A DNA stretch of 64,000 bases, from contig NZ_BMCS01000001.1 of the NCBI RefSeq assembly GCF_014635305.1, positions 1,364,001 to 1,428,000 of the forward strand, in the 5' to 3' direction. Under the pieces are notes generated by a model that saw only the letters and a program-made list of their open reading frames with translations, was not told the origin of the DNA and did no database searches. Each line of letters starts with the position of its first letter. Within the stretch, counting starts at the first letter, position 1. The position numbers and the translations under genes are program-made. Positions 32,560 to 41,368 of this stretch are shown one piece after another. This DNA is from Williamsia phyllosphaerae (lineage in GTDB: Bacteria > Actinomycetota > Actinomycetes > Mycobacteriales > Mycobacteriaceae).

Positions 32560-35367
32560 ATGAGTTCCGTCCTGGACTCCGATCGGGTGCTGCAGAAACC
32601 GCAGCGCAAGCGCATCCGCCGACCGATCACCGCGATCGAGGCCGCCGAGGCGGCAGCGTTCGCCGACGTCGCCGCCGCGATCTGCGTGCTCAGCCGGGTG
32701 CTGCCCATCGCGGGCGCCGCCATCCTGGTCTCGTCGATCCCGTTTGCGCTGCTCGGAGCCCGCAGACGACTCCGCGTGGGTCTCCTCGCCGGTGTGACCG
32801 GGTGGATCGTCGCCCTGCTGTTCGGCGGTTACGGCACGGCCAACATGGTGGGCTCCGCGGCGGTGATGGGGGTCTTCTGCGGCATCGCGATCCGGCGACG
32901 CTGGTCGGGTCCGACGACGTTCGGGGTCTCGATCGTCGCGCTGGGCATCCCGGCGGCGGTGTTCTTCACCGGCCTGCTGGCGGTGTTCAGCACCTACCGC
33001 GAGTTCATGTTCGACCAGATCCGCAACGGCGTGGGCGGTACCGCCCGGATCCTGTCCAACGCCGGGCTCACCGATGTCCAAGCGCTCGATCGCGCCGTGA
33101 CCGCGGCACTCCGCGTCTGGCCGCTCACCATCAGCGTCGGCACCCTGGTCGGCGTGGTCCTGGCCGCGATGGCTACCGCCGTCGTTGTCCGGGCGCCGGT
33201 GGTGTCGCTGATGAAACGCCTGGGGCAACCGGTGACCGACTCCGTCGTCGAGGAGACGGGGCTCATCGCCCCGGTACCGGTGTCGCTACGTGATGTGTCG
33301 GTCACCCATCCCGGTGCGATCACCCCGACGATCTCCGGCATCAACGCCGACATCGGCGTGGGGGGACTGGTCAGCGTCACCGGCCGCAACGGTGCGGGCA
33401 AGTCCACTCTCGCGAGCGTGATCTCGGGCCGTCGGCCCACGATGGGCAGCGTCTTCCGGCGCGGCAACCCCGGACTCGGCGCGCCGGGTGGCACCGCGGT
33501 CATCGGTCAGCGACCCGAGACGAGCGTGCTCGGTCTCCAGGTGGGGGACGACCTCGCCTGGGGTGACCCGCATCTGACGCCGCAGCAGGCGGCCGACCTG
33601 CTCGACCGGGTGGGACTCCGCGTGGGCCTCGACGCCGAGACGGCACGACTGTCCGGCGGCCAGTTGCAACGCCTCGCGATCGCCGGCGCCCTGGCCCGGA
33701 ACCCGCAGCTGCTGGTCAGCGACGAGAGCACCGCGATGGTCGACAAATCCGGTCGCGACGAGTTGATGAGCGTCTACCGCGGCCTGGCCGGCACGGGCAC
33801 CACCGTCGTCCACATCACCCACGACGCCGACGAGATCGACAGAGCCGACCACACGATCGCCGTCCCCGGCGGAGACACCACGACCCATGAGGCGCCGTCG
33901 TCGGCACGCGGCCGGATGGTGGCGGGCGGCGGGCGCATCGACGTGCGCGGTCTGCGTTTCGCCCACGACAGCGGGACCCCCTGGCATCGCGACGTGCTCG
34001 CGCAGGTGGACCTGATCATCGCCCCGGGGCAGACGGTCCTGATCACGGGCGCCAACGGTGCCGGCAAGTCGACACTGGCCCGCCTGTTGGCCGGTATCGA
34101 GCGACCCGACGAGGGAGTCGTGCTGCTCGACGGCGTCCCGGTGCAGAACAACAGGACCGGCGCCCTGTTCGGCCATCAGTACGCACGGCTGTCGTTGGTG
34201 CGGGCGCGTGTGCGCGACGACATCGCCGACGCCGCCGGCCTGATCTCGTCGTCGAACCCGGTGATCGTGGAGTCCCTGCGCGAGATGGGCCTGGACCGGT
34301 CGATCGCCGATCAGCGCGTCGACCATCTCAGCGTCGGTCAGCAGCGACGGGTCGCGCTGGCCGGTCTGCTCGCGGCGCGGCCGCGGGTGCTCGTACTCGA
34401 CGAGCCCCTCGCGGGTCTGGACGAACCGTCCCGGGTGGCGATGGTGACCGCGCTCGCCCGGGTGCGGGCGTCGGGGACGACGCTGATCGTCGTCACCCAC
34501 GACGTCGACGAGCTCACACCGATCGCCGACCGACTCCTCGAGGTCCCCCAGATCGAGCCCGGCCCGGTGCGACTCGCGAGGTCGTCGCGCGCGTCCCTGG
34601 CCGGTGTGGTCGGTCGCGTGCTGCCGGGGACGTCGCCCGCGAAGCGCCTGTGGGTGGGGAGCAAAGTCTTCGCGATCGCCGCGCTCGCGCTGATGTTCGG
34701 CATCAACCCCACGTGGGTGAGCGTCGCCGCTGCGGTCATCATCGCGGTCGCCTGGACGGCGGCCGGACGGGTGCCCGTCGCGGCGCTCCCGCGTCTGCCG
34801 TGGTGGATCTTCCTGGTGATGCTGGGCGGTGGGTTCGTCACCGCGATGGGTGGTGGCGCGCCGTTCGTGACGATCGCCGGGGTGGAACTGGGCCTCGGCG
34901 GCGCGAGCACGTGGGCGATCCTGATCTCGATCACCATCATCTCCTTCTACGTGTCGCTGTTGTTCTGCTGGACGACGCCGATGGTCGAGGTCCCCGCGTT
35001 CTCGCAGCGGCTGGTCGGCTACGCCGCCAAGATCGGTGTCCCGGCGCAGTCGGTGGCGGTGTCGGTGACCGTCGCGCTGCGGCTGCTGCCGTTCATGATC
35101 GGCGACTTCCGGGTGTTGCTGCAGACGGTGGCGCAGCGACGGTCGCCGGGACAGCGTTCGGTGCGCGATCGGGCCGAACAGTGGTCGGCGTGCATGCCGA
35201 TCGCGTGCGCGCTCGCCGCGCAGAACGCCCGCGAGGTCGCCGCGTCGATGGACAACCGTGGTGGTATCGGCTCGGTGTCGAGGCCCGACCGACGACCGGG
35301 ACTGCTCGACGTGGTGGTGATCGCGGGCATCGTGGCGATCGTCGCCGCGGCCCTCGTACTGGGGTGA
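32560..35367 (+). CDS. Single-polypeptide ECF transporter (S-A-A-T fusion)
   Basis: A 935-residue protein that appears to hold a whole energy-coupling-factor importer. An N-terminal membrane region (about 35-215, several hydrophobic segments) resembles the substrate-binding or S component. ATPase 1 (about 225-440) has Walker A GRNGAGKST near 275, signature LSGGQ near 364 and Walker B LLVSDES near 385, where Ser replaces the usual Pro. ATPase 2 (about 455-690) has Walker A GANGAGKST near 497, LSVGQ near 590 and VLVLDEP. The C-terminal EcfT part (about 695-935) has several membrane segments and ends in NAREVAASMDNRGGIG, like EcfT coupling helices. In M. tuberculosis the similar parts are two proteins (Rv2326c and Rv2325c). 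The ATG follows GGAGAGGAC. The substrate, probably a vitamin or metal ion, is unknown. Confidence 0.85.
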   Translation: MSSVLDSDRVLQKPQRKRIRRPITAIEAAEAAAFADVAAAICVLSRVLPIAGAAILVSSIPFALLGARRRLRVGLLAGVTGWIVALLFGGYGTANMVGSAAVMGVFCGIAIRRRWSGPTTFGVSIVALGIPAAVFFTGLLAVFSTYREFMFDQIRNGVGGTARILSNAGLTDVQALDRAVTAALRVWPLTISVGTLVGVVLAAMATAVVVRAPVVSLMKRLGQPVTDSVVEETGLIAPVPVSLRDVSVTHPGAITPTISGINADIGVGGLVSVTGRNGAGKSTLASVISGRRPTMGSVFRRGNPGLGAPGGTAVIGQRPETSVLGLQVGDDLAWGDPHLTPQQAADLLDRVGLRVGLDAETARLSGGQLQRLAIAGALARNPQLLVSDESTAMVDKSGRDELMSVYRGLAGTGTTVVHITHDADEIDRADHTIAVPGGDTTTHEAPSSARGRMVAGGGRIDVRGLRFAHDSGTPWHRDVLAQVDLIIAPGQTVLITGANGAGKSTLARLLAGIERPDEGVVLLDGVPVQNNRTGALFGHQYARLSLVRARVRDDIADAAGLISSSNPVIVESLREMGLDRSIADQRVDHLSVGQQRRVALAGLLAARPRVLVLDEPLAGLDEPSRVAMVTALARVRASGTTLIVVTHDVDELTPIADRLLEVPQIEPGPVRLARSSRASLAGVVGRVLPGTSPAKRLWVGSKVFAIAALALMFGINPTWVSVAAAVIIAVAWTAAGRVPVAALPRLPWWIFLVMLGGGFVTAMGGGAPFVTIAGVELGLGGASTWAILISITIISFYVSLLFCWTTPMVEVPAFSQRLVGYAAKIGVPAQSVAVSVTVALRLLPFMIGDFRVLLQTVAQRRSPGQRSVRDRAEQWSACMPIACALAAQNAREVAASMDNRGGIGSVSRPDRRPGLLDVVVIAGIVAIVAAALVLG

Positions 35368-35397
35368 TACACCGTCGTACCATCGGAGACATCACGC

Positions 35398-35442
35398 TAT
35401 TGAAATTTGGTCAATAAGCGCGCTATTGTCAGATAGTCAATA
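35398..35442. promoter_or_regulatory. Two tandem 19-bp operators before the EthA-like gene
   Basis: TATTGAAATTTGGTCAATA (35398-35416) and TATTGTCAGATAGTCAATA (35424-35442) share the pattern TATTG-N9-CAATA. Each is an imperfect palindrome, and their centres are 26 bases apart, on about the same face of the helix. The pair lies 53 bases before the monooxygenase ATG. No regulator gene is adjacent. Confidence 0.7.
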
Positions 35443-35494
35443 ACTGGCCGACCGTGGACAGCCCGTCGGAGCGGCCGCATCGAGAGGGTGAGCA

Positions 35495-37000
35495 ATGACG
35501 CAAGCATCTGAGAAGCGCAGTGATTCCGCAGTCGAGTTCCGCGATGTCCTCATCATCGGGGCCGGACTGTCCGGCATCAACGCCGCCTACCGCGTCCACG
35601 AGCGCAATCCCGGACTGAGCTACGCGATCCTCGAGCGTCGCGAGAACATCGGCGGCACCTGGGACCTGTTCCGCTACCCCGGAGTCCGTTCCGACAGCGA
35701 CATCTACACCCTCAGCTACCCCTACCGTCCGTGGGAGGGCGAGCGCAGCATCGCCGACGGCGGCGACATCCGCCAGTACCTCGTCGACACCGCCCGTGAG
35801 TTCGGCATCGACAAGAACATCCGGCACGGCGTCCACGTGCTGCGCGCCGACTTCGACCGCACCCAGGATCGCTGGACCGTGGACGCGACGGTCGACGGCG
35901 CCCCGGTCACCTACTCATCGCGCTTCCTCTACCTGTGCACCGGGTACTACGACTACGACGGCGGCTACACCCCGGACTTCCCCGGCATCGAGGAGTTCGG
36001 CGGGACGGTGGTGCACCCGCAGCAGTGGCCGCAGGATCTCGAGTACGCGGGCAAGAAGGTCGTCGTCATCGGCAGCGGCGCCACCGCGATCACCCTCATT
36101 CCGACGATGTCGCGCGACGCCGAGCACGTGACCATGCTGCAGCGCTCGCCCACCTACATCACGGTGTTGCCGCTGGTGGACAAGAACGCTCAGCGGTTGC
36201 GGAAGGTGTTGCCCGCAAAGCTTGCTCATCGGGTGATCCGCCAGAAGAACGCAGGTGTCGCACTCGGGTTCTACCTCTTCTGTCGGCGCTTCCCGGATCG
36301 CGCGCGAAAGCTGTTGCGCGGACTGGCCACTCGCATCCTCCCCGAGGGCTACGACGTGGACACCCACTTCAACCCCTCCTACAACCCGTGGGATCAGCGT
36401 CTGTGCGTCATCCCGGATGCCGACCTGTTCCGTGCCATCAAGTCCGGCAAGGCCGACGTCGTCACCGACCACATCGACCACTTCGACTCGGCAGGCATCG
36501 TTCTGAAGTCCGGCGACCGTCTCGACGCCGACATCGTCGTCACCGCGACCGGCCTGCAGGTGCTGGCGTTCGGTGGCATCGACCTGAGCATCGACGGGAC
36601 CGAGCTCAAGCCGAACGAGAAGTTCCTCTACCGCGGACGCATGCTCGAAGAGGTCCCGAACTTCGCGTGGTCGCTGGGATACACCAACGCCTCATGGACG
36701 CTGCGAGCCGACGTGACCGCGAAGTCGGTGGCCGAGCTGATCCACTACATGGACTCGCACGGTTACACCCACGCCTACCCGGATCGTGGCGGACAGACGT
36801 TGCCCGAGGTGCCGGCTCTCGATCTGCAGTCGGGCTACATCCAGCGCGCCGCCGACGAGCTGCCGAAGTCGTCCACGGCCCGGCCCTGGACCTTCCGGCA
36901 GAACGTGTTGCTGGACAACATCGACGCCCGGCGCGACAAGATCACCGAGTCGATGAAATTCGGTACCGCGAAGGTGGGTTCGGGCGTCAGTTCTCGCTGA
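35495..37000 (+). CDS. Flavin-containing Baeyer-Villiger monooxygenase, EthA-like
   Basis: A 501-residue FAD/NADPH-dependent monooxygenase that inserts an oxygen next to a ketone; EthA of M. tuberculosis (489 residues) is the closest named type. It has FAD motif DVLIIGAGLSGINAAYRVHE near 18-38 and the NIGGTWDLFRYPGVRSDSD signature. The Baeyer-Villiger motif FGGTVVHPQQWP starts near F168, and the NADPH fold KVVVIGSGATAITLIPTMS lies near 187. Later FNPSYNPWDQRLCVIPDADL is typical of EthA. It overlaps the divergent-strand hydrolase by 14 bases at its 3' end. Two operators lie upstream, and EthA itself is controlled by the TetR protein EthR, which is not present here. Confidence 0.92.
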   Translation: MTQASEKRSDSAVEFRDVLIIGAGLSGINAAYRVHERNPGLSYAILERRENIGGTWDLFRYPGVRSDSDIYTLSYPYRPWEGERSIADGGDIRQYLVDTAREFGIDKNIRHGVHVLRADFDRTQDRWTVDATVDGAPVTYSSRFLYLCTGYYDYDGGYTPDFPGIEEFGGTVVHPQQWPQDLEYAGKKVVVIGSGATAITLIPTMSRDAEHVTMLQRSPTYITVLPLVDKNAQRLRKVLPAKLAHRVIRQKNAGVALGFYLFCRRFPDRARKLLRGLATRILPEGYDVDTHFNPSYNPWDQRLCVIPDADLFRAIKSGKADVVTDHIDHFDSAGIVLKSGDRLDADIVVTATGLQVLAFGGIDLSIDGTELKPNEKFLYRGRMLEEVPNFAWSLGYTNASWTLRADVTAKSVAELIHYMDSHGYTHAYPDRGGQTLPEVPALDLQSGYIQRAADELPKSSTARPWTFRQNVLLDNIDARRDKITESMKFGTAKVGSGVSSR

Positions 37001-37775
37001 GGAACGGCGCGACCTCGGCCAGGATCTCCTCGGATGCGGCCGGGGTCGTCGCATGGTCGCGGCCCGGAACGATCAGCATCCGTGCGTCGGGGATCGCCTC
37101 GACCACGTGCTCGGTGTCGGCGAGTCGTGTGTCGTCATCGGCGCCGACGAAGGCGAGCGTCGGGTGGGGGAGTGCCGCGAGCGCGGAATCGGGCACGCCC
37201 GGATCGCGGTCGAGTTCACGCATGTACGCCGCCAGAGCGATTGCGTCGTTGACCGAGAACGCCATTCGGGTGGCCGGGTCCACGGGCGTTCCCCGATGCT
37301 GCTCCCACCGGTCGATGAACGCGTCCATCCCGTCCTCGGCCAGTACCGCCGCGCACCCGGGGAAGAACAACGCGTCGAACGCACCAGCCTGGACCCGACT
37401 GCTGGTGCCGCCCAGCACCAGCCGCCGGACCCGCTCGGGAGTCGAGGTGGCCAACGAGAGCGCGACGCGCGAGCCCAACGAGTAGCCGAACACGTCGGCA
37501 CTGTCGATTCGTTCCTCATCGAGAACGGCGAGGACGTCACCGACCAGTAGATCCATCGCGTAGGCACTCGACACGTGCGGCTTGTCACTCCGGCCGTGAC
37601 CACGAAAGTCGATGAGCACCAGTCGATGTGAGTCGCGCAGAGCGTTGACGTACCCGAAGGCGCGCCACATGGCCTGTGACAGCGCCGTCGCGTGCAGCAT
37701 GACCACGGGCGGTCCGTCGCCGACGGTGCGATAGCTGACGGACACGTTGTCTGCGGGGTTGGTTGCTCGATCCAC
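36987..37775 (-). CDS. Alpha/beta-hydrolase
   Basis: A 262-residue alpha/beta-hydrolase. The oxyanion region is VVMLHATALSQAMW, the nucleophile elbow is VFGYSLGSRVAL (G-x-S-x-G), and the acid and base appear as LAFVGADDDTR and VPGRDHATTP (His). It resembles 3-oxoadipate enol-lactonase and ester hydrolases. The start is uncertain; I use the GTG at 37775, which gives a normal N-terminus, although further in-frame starts exist upstream. Its 3' end overlaps the EthA-like gene by 14 bases (convergent). An ester made by the monooxygenase would be a logical substrate, but this is inference. Confidence 0.83.
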   Translation of the reverse strand: MDRATNPADNVSVSYRTVGDGPPVVMLHATALSQAMWRAFGYVNALRDSHRLVLIDFRGHGRSDKPHVSSAYAMDLLVGDVLAVLDEERIDSADVFGYSLGSRVALSLATSTPERVRRLVLGGTSSRVQAGAFDALFFPGCAAVLAEDGMDAFIDRWEQHRGTPVDPATRMAFSVNDAIALAAYMRELDRDPGVPDSALAALPHPTLAFVGADDDTRLADTEHVVEAIPDARMLIVPGRDHATTPAASEEILAEVAPFLSEN

Positions 37776-37869
37776 GCTTCCACCATGCACCACCGGCACC
37801 AACACATCGCCCTTGCCGTAGGCGACGTGCGGCGCGTACCTTCGCTGACATGACTCTGCAGAAAGGCGC

Positions 37870-39411
37870 ATGACGCGCCCTCGCACCCTCACGGTGCTCG
37901 TCGATGAACTGCTCATAGAGGACGGCGCGATCCCGCCTCCCCGCGTCGGTTCGATCAGTTCCCTTCCGCTCCGGTTCTCGGAGCAATCTCCCGGTGACGA
38001 CCGCACGACGGTCATCCGAGCGCTTCTCGAACCCCACCGCACGACACCACGTGCCGACGACGCCGACCTCAGTTGGAGCGGCCTGCTCCGCGGCGACGGA
38101 TGGACGGCAGAGTGGTCAGGGGATCGTCCCCGTGTCGGCCACGTCGAACTGACCGGGCGCTTCGTCAGTCTCTACGAGATCGGGTCGTCACCACCGGACG
38201 TGCGCGGACTGGTGACCCGGATCCGGCTCGTCACCGTGGAGTACCGCGCAACCGGGCACAACCCGCCACACTGGGAACCGACACCAGGATTCCCGACCAG
38301 CATCGGTGCTGATCTCGACGCCGCGCCGCGGTTCTTCGAGCGCCCCGCAGACCTCGAATCCCCCTACGACGAGGCGGCTTCCATCGACGTCCCGGTGGGT
38401 GTGTTGGTCGACCTCGACCTCGACGACGTGTCGCCGCCCGCGCCGCGACCGGACGTGGTGCCCGGCGACGTCTCCTGCGCCGGCGACACGGTGTGGACCG
38501 TCGACACGCATCTACCCGTGGTTGTCCGTCTGGATGCGGGTGGTACTGCGACACAACATGTCCTACCCGGTGCCATCGGCAGTCACGCGCGCCGGGTTCA
38601 TGCGACACCCACCGGATGCTGGGTGGTCGGTACCGACGGTGTGTATCGCTGTGAGATGGAGACCCGACCCCGGCTGATCGCCGGCGATCCGGTGTCGGTG
38701 TCCGCGGTGGTCGGCGAGACGCTGCTCACCTGTACCCACGACAGCGGGTGGTGGCTGCACACCCCGGGATGCGTGCCCCTGGCGATTGACGACTGTCCCG
38801 GGTCAGTCAGTGCCGCAACGGGGTTCCATGACCGGTTCCTCCTGGTCGTCGTCACCGACAAACGGCGCGACGAACGTGAGATGGCCTACCGCATGGTCCG
38901 GGTCTCCGTGGCCGGCGACGTGGAGATCGGGCCGGTGCAGGCCCTGCCGGACAATCACGATCGACCCCGCCTGGGTGGCGACCCGGTGCACGTCATCTCC
39001 GGGTCGGACATCGCCGAGGTGCACGACAATCTCACGGTCGGCGCCGTTACGAGGTTGCCGCACATGCGTTTCGGAGGTGGTGGCGCCGGCCGTCTCTTGT
39101 GGACGGTGTCGCATCCGAGTGGACGCACCGGTTGCGTCGGGCGGTGGCCCATCGGCCCGTCCGATGAGGCGGGCGACACGCGGCAGTACTGGATGCTCGA
39201 ACTCCGCGATCCGGCCACGATGGAGGTGGTCCACACCGCACCGATCTTCACGAGTGGCCCACGTGTGGCATCCGATGCGAGCGGACGTATCTGGGTTGTC
39301 GCCGACGGACTGCGTCTGCTGAGCGAAAAGTCGATGCTGGAGCCGGAGATGATCGACCTCTCGGGGCTGCTCGGCAAAGCACATCCGTCGGCGGCGTCCG
39401 TCACACGCTGA
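37870..39411 (+). CDS. Unknown 513-residue protein, probably beta-propeller-like
   Basis: I do not recognise this protein. It is acidic, has no signal peptide or membrane segment, and is full of alternating short strands. Repeated beta-rich stretches such as VSCAGDTVWTVDTHLPVVVR, HATPTGCWVVGTDGVYRCEM and RVASDASGRIWVVADGLRLL suggest propeller blades of about 40-50 residues from about residue 195 on. The N-terminal 190 residues differ and contain RLVTVEYRATGHNPPHWEPT. The ATG follows AGAAAGGCGC. It is divergent from the hydrolase and convergent with the small secreted protein, whose stop abuts its own. Confidence 0.72.
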   Translation: MTRPRTLTVLVDELLIEDGAIPPPRVGSISSLPLRFSEQSPGDDRTTVIRALLEPHRTTPRADDADLSWSGLLRGDGWTAEWSGDRPRVGHVELTGRFVSLYEIGSSPPDVRGLVTRIRLVTVEYRATGHNPPHWEPTPGFPTSIGADLDAAPRFFERPADLESPYDEAASIDVPVGVLVDLDLDDVSPPAPRPDVVPGDVSCAGDTVWTVDTHLPVVVRLDAGGTATQHVLPGAIGSHARRVHATPTGCWVVGTDGVYRCEMETRPRLIAGDPVSVSAVVGETLLTCTHDSGWWLHTPGCVPLAIDDCPGSVSAATGFHDRFLLVVVTDKRRDEREMAYRMVRVSVAGDVEIGPVQALPDNHDRPRLGGDPVHVISGSDIAEVHDNLTVGAVTRLPHMRFGGGGAGRLLWTVSHPSGRTGCVGRWPIGPSDEAGDTRQYWMLELRDPATMEVVHTAPIFTSGPRVASDASGRIWVVADGLRLLSEKSMLEPEMIDLSGLLGKAHPSAASVTR

Positions 39412-39852
39412 TCAGGGCCGGTAGGTCGTGTCGAACGTGAAGCTCTGCTTGCCGATGAACTGTGCGCGAGGCTCCACGGTGACGTCGTAGACGCCTGATT
39501 TGCCGGGACTGACGACATCCTTGCCCGCGAGTCCGATGGCGCCCGGTCCGCTCAGGTGGCGTGTGAATGTGGCGACGTGACCGTCTGCCCGGCTGGTGAA
39601 GACGAAATCGATGCCGAGGCTGCAGGGTCCGACTCCGACCAGATACCCCTGCGCACCCAGGTCGACCTGGCCGGGATAGTGGCCCAGCCCGGAGGTGAAG
39701 GTCCCCGCACAGGCGCCGTTGGTCGCCAGGGTGTAGATCGGACTGTTGGCTGCGGTGTCCGCGGCTGCGGTGCCCGTGCCCAGAGCAGTCGCGGCGATGG
39801 CGGCCAAAGCCACCGCGCTTCCGGCGATTGCTGTCGTACGTGTGGTTCGCAT
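39412..39852 (-). CDS. Small secreted protein
   Basis: A 146-residue exported protein of unknown function. An Ala-rich signal peptide of about 32 residues ends GTGTAAADTAA. The mature part is beta-rich, with two Cys (NGACAGTF and VGPCSLGI) that could form a disulfide. Strands HVATFTRHLSGPGAIGLAGK and VEPRAQFIGKQSFTFDTTYR point to a compact beta-sandwich. The ATG follows ACAAGGAG. It lies downstream of the carotenoid oxygenase on the same strand, with 116 bases and a GC-rich palindrome (GTGGCGCGCCAC, 39870-39881) between. Confidence 0.8.
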   Translation of the reverse strand: MRTTRTTAIAGSAVALAAIAATALGTGTAAADTAANSPIYTLATNGACAGTFTSGLGHYPGQVDLGAQGYLVGVGPCSLGIDFVFTSRADGHVATFTRHLSGPGAIGLAGKDVVSPGKSGVYDVTVEPRAQFIGKQSFTFDTTYRP

Positions 39853-39869
39853 GTCGAACGCTCCTTGTC

Positions 39870-39881
39870 GTGGCGCGCCAC
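39870..39881. promoter_or_regulatory. 12-bp palindrome upstream of the secreted protein gene
   Basis: GTGGCGCGCCAC is perfectly symmetric and lies 18 bases before the ATG at 39852, where an operator would block the ribosome site or the start of transcription. It could also be chance in GC-rich DNA. Confidence 0.35.
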
Positions 39882-39968
39882 ACTTGTTCGTGACGCATAC
39901 GAAACATCGAAACGACACGGCGGCTCGTTACACGGCAAGCCATCCTCGTCGAGTGAGGGGGCGAGTGG

Positions 39969-41366
39969 TCAGTCCGCCAGCCAGACACCGTGGAGGCCGG
40001 CAGGAACGCGGATCGGCATCCGGATGGTCGCCAGCGGGCCGGCGGCGGGGTCGTCGGCGGAGAGGATGTAGAACGCGGACGTCAGATCGGTCGGGTCGGT
40101 TCCGTATGCACCCCAGTAGTCGTGGTCGTCGCCGGGCATGTGGATCGGTTCACCGACCGCCACGCCCGGGTCCCACGACCGTTCGGTCCCCCGGTCCATG
40201 TCATGGAACAGCAGGCCGTCGGTCGCTTCCGGGGCTCGGTCGACCTGCCCGACGCTCGCCACCACGTGGTGGTCTCTCGTGAGAAGGCGATCGTCCACGC
40301 GCGGGAACTCCATGTTCCGGTCACTGACGACCGTCTTGGCGATTCGCCCTGAATCGGGATGCAGCACCGCGCGTACAAGACTGGCTACCGATGGATCCGC
40401 AATCTCGGCGAAGCCGCCGGGATAGCTCCACTCCACGTAGTCGACGGTGACCGTGCCGTCGGGATTGTCGAACGCGTTGCCGAAGTGCCACACCCAGAAC
40501 GGGTCACCGTGCAGCCACCGCACCGGCGAACCGTCGCGCGGGACCAGCGCGATCCGGGTGCCGTCGTCGGGCCGCCAGTCCAGGATCGATCCCCCGGCCA
40601 TGGCGGCGGCGAGGTCGAACACCAACGGACACAGGAACAACACGACGTAGCGCGAGGTCAGGGCCATGTCGTGGATCATGAGCGTCGAGTCCACGCCGTC
40701 CACCCCGGTCGGGGGACGTACCGTGCGGCCATCCGGTCCGACGACCGACCAGGTGAGGTACGGGCGCTCGAATGCGTAGTTGAAGACGATCATCTCGCCG
40801 GTGGTCGGATCGATCTTCGGGTGCGCCGTGCTGCCGACCTCCATTGCGCCGTCGCAACTGTCGCGGCCCAGCGTCGAGAGATCCGTCGGGTCGAGTCGGT
40901 ACGGCCGGTCGGATTCGGCCATGGCGAGCAACCGGCCGCCGTGACGGACGACGTTGATGTCGGGCAACTCACGCATCGTTCCGGCCAGCTCCGACCCGAC
41001 CTCCTCGGCCGACGGGGTGTACCCATCGGTGATGCCCGACCAGATAGCGTGTCCGGCTGCCTCTTCGGCGAGCACCATCGGGGTGCGGACGAACCGGTTC
41101 GTGTACGCCGCTTCTCCCTCGGAGATCGACAGCGAGTGCACCATGCTGTCGCCGTCGAGAGGGTAGACGTAGCTGCCGATCGGATCGAACCGGGGATTCG
41201 GTCCGTTGCGCAGGTACCTGCCCTGCAGGTCTGCGGGGATCTGTCCGATCACCTCGAGGCGGTCGACCCACACCTCATCGCGCTGCGGGGCGAAGACGCC
41301 CGACAGGTGCGCATGGCGCGTGATGTCGACCGGCGCTGGGCGATTGATACCGGAGTCGACGGACAC
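39969..41366 (-). CDS. Carotenoid cleavage oxygenase family protein
   Basis: A 465-residue seven-bladed propeller enzyme of the carotenoid/retinal pigment-epithelium (RPE65) oxygenase family, cleaving conjugated double bonds with non-haem iron. The entrance signature LQGRYLRNGPNPRFDPIGSY is clear near residue 50. The four iron-ligand histidines can be placed in STAHPKIDP, LMIHDMALT, VWHFGNAF and the C-terminal GLHGVWLAD. The start is taken as the GTG at 41366, directly after the stop of the upstream membrane-protein gene on the same strand. Substrates could be carotenoids, apocarotenals, stilbenes or lignin-like compounds. Confidence 0.9.
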   Translation of the reverse strand: MSVDSGINRPAPVDITRHAHLSGVFAPQRDEVWVDRLEVIGQIPADLQGRYLRNGPNPRFDPIGSYVYPLDGDSMVHSLSISEGEAAYTNRFVRTPMVLAEEAAGHAIWSGITDGYTPSAEEVGSELAGTMRELPDINVVRHGGRLLAMAESDRPYRLDPTDLSTLGRDSCDGAMEVGSTAHPKIDPTTGEMIVFNYAFERPYLTWSVVGPDGRTVRPPTGVDGVDSTLMIHDMALTSRYVVLFLCPLVFDLAAAMAGGSILDWRPDDGTRIALVPRDGSPVRWLHGDPFWVWHFGNAFDNPDGTVTVDYVEWSYPGGFAEIADPSVASLVRAVLHPDSGRIAKTVVSDRNMEFPRVDDRLLTRDHHVVASVGQVDRAPEATDGLLFHDMDRGTERSWDPGVAVGEPIHMPGDDHDYWGAYGTDPTDLTSAFYILSADDPAAGPLATIRMPIRVPAGLHGVWLAD

Positions 41367-41368
41367 GA

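Noticed and set aside
30588..33293. A 901-codon open frame on the plus strand
   Set aside because: It runs antisense to the crotonase and membrane-protein genes and into the transporter in another frame. It is Arg/Pro/Ser-rich with no family motif, a shadow of high-GC codon bias.
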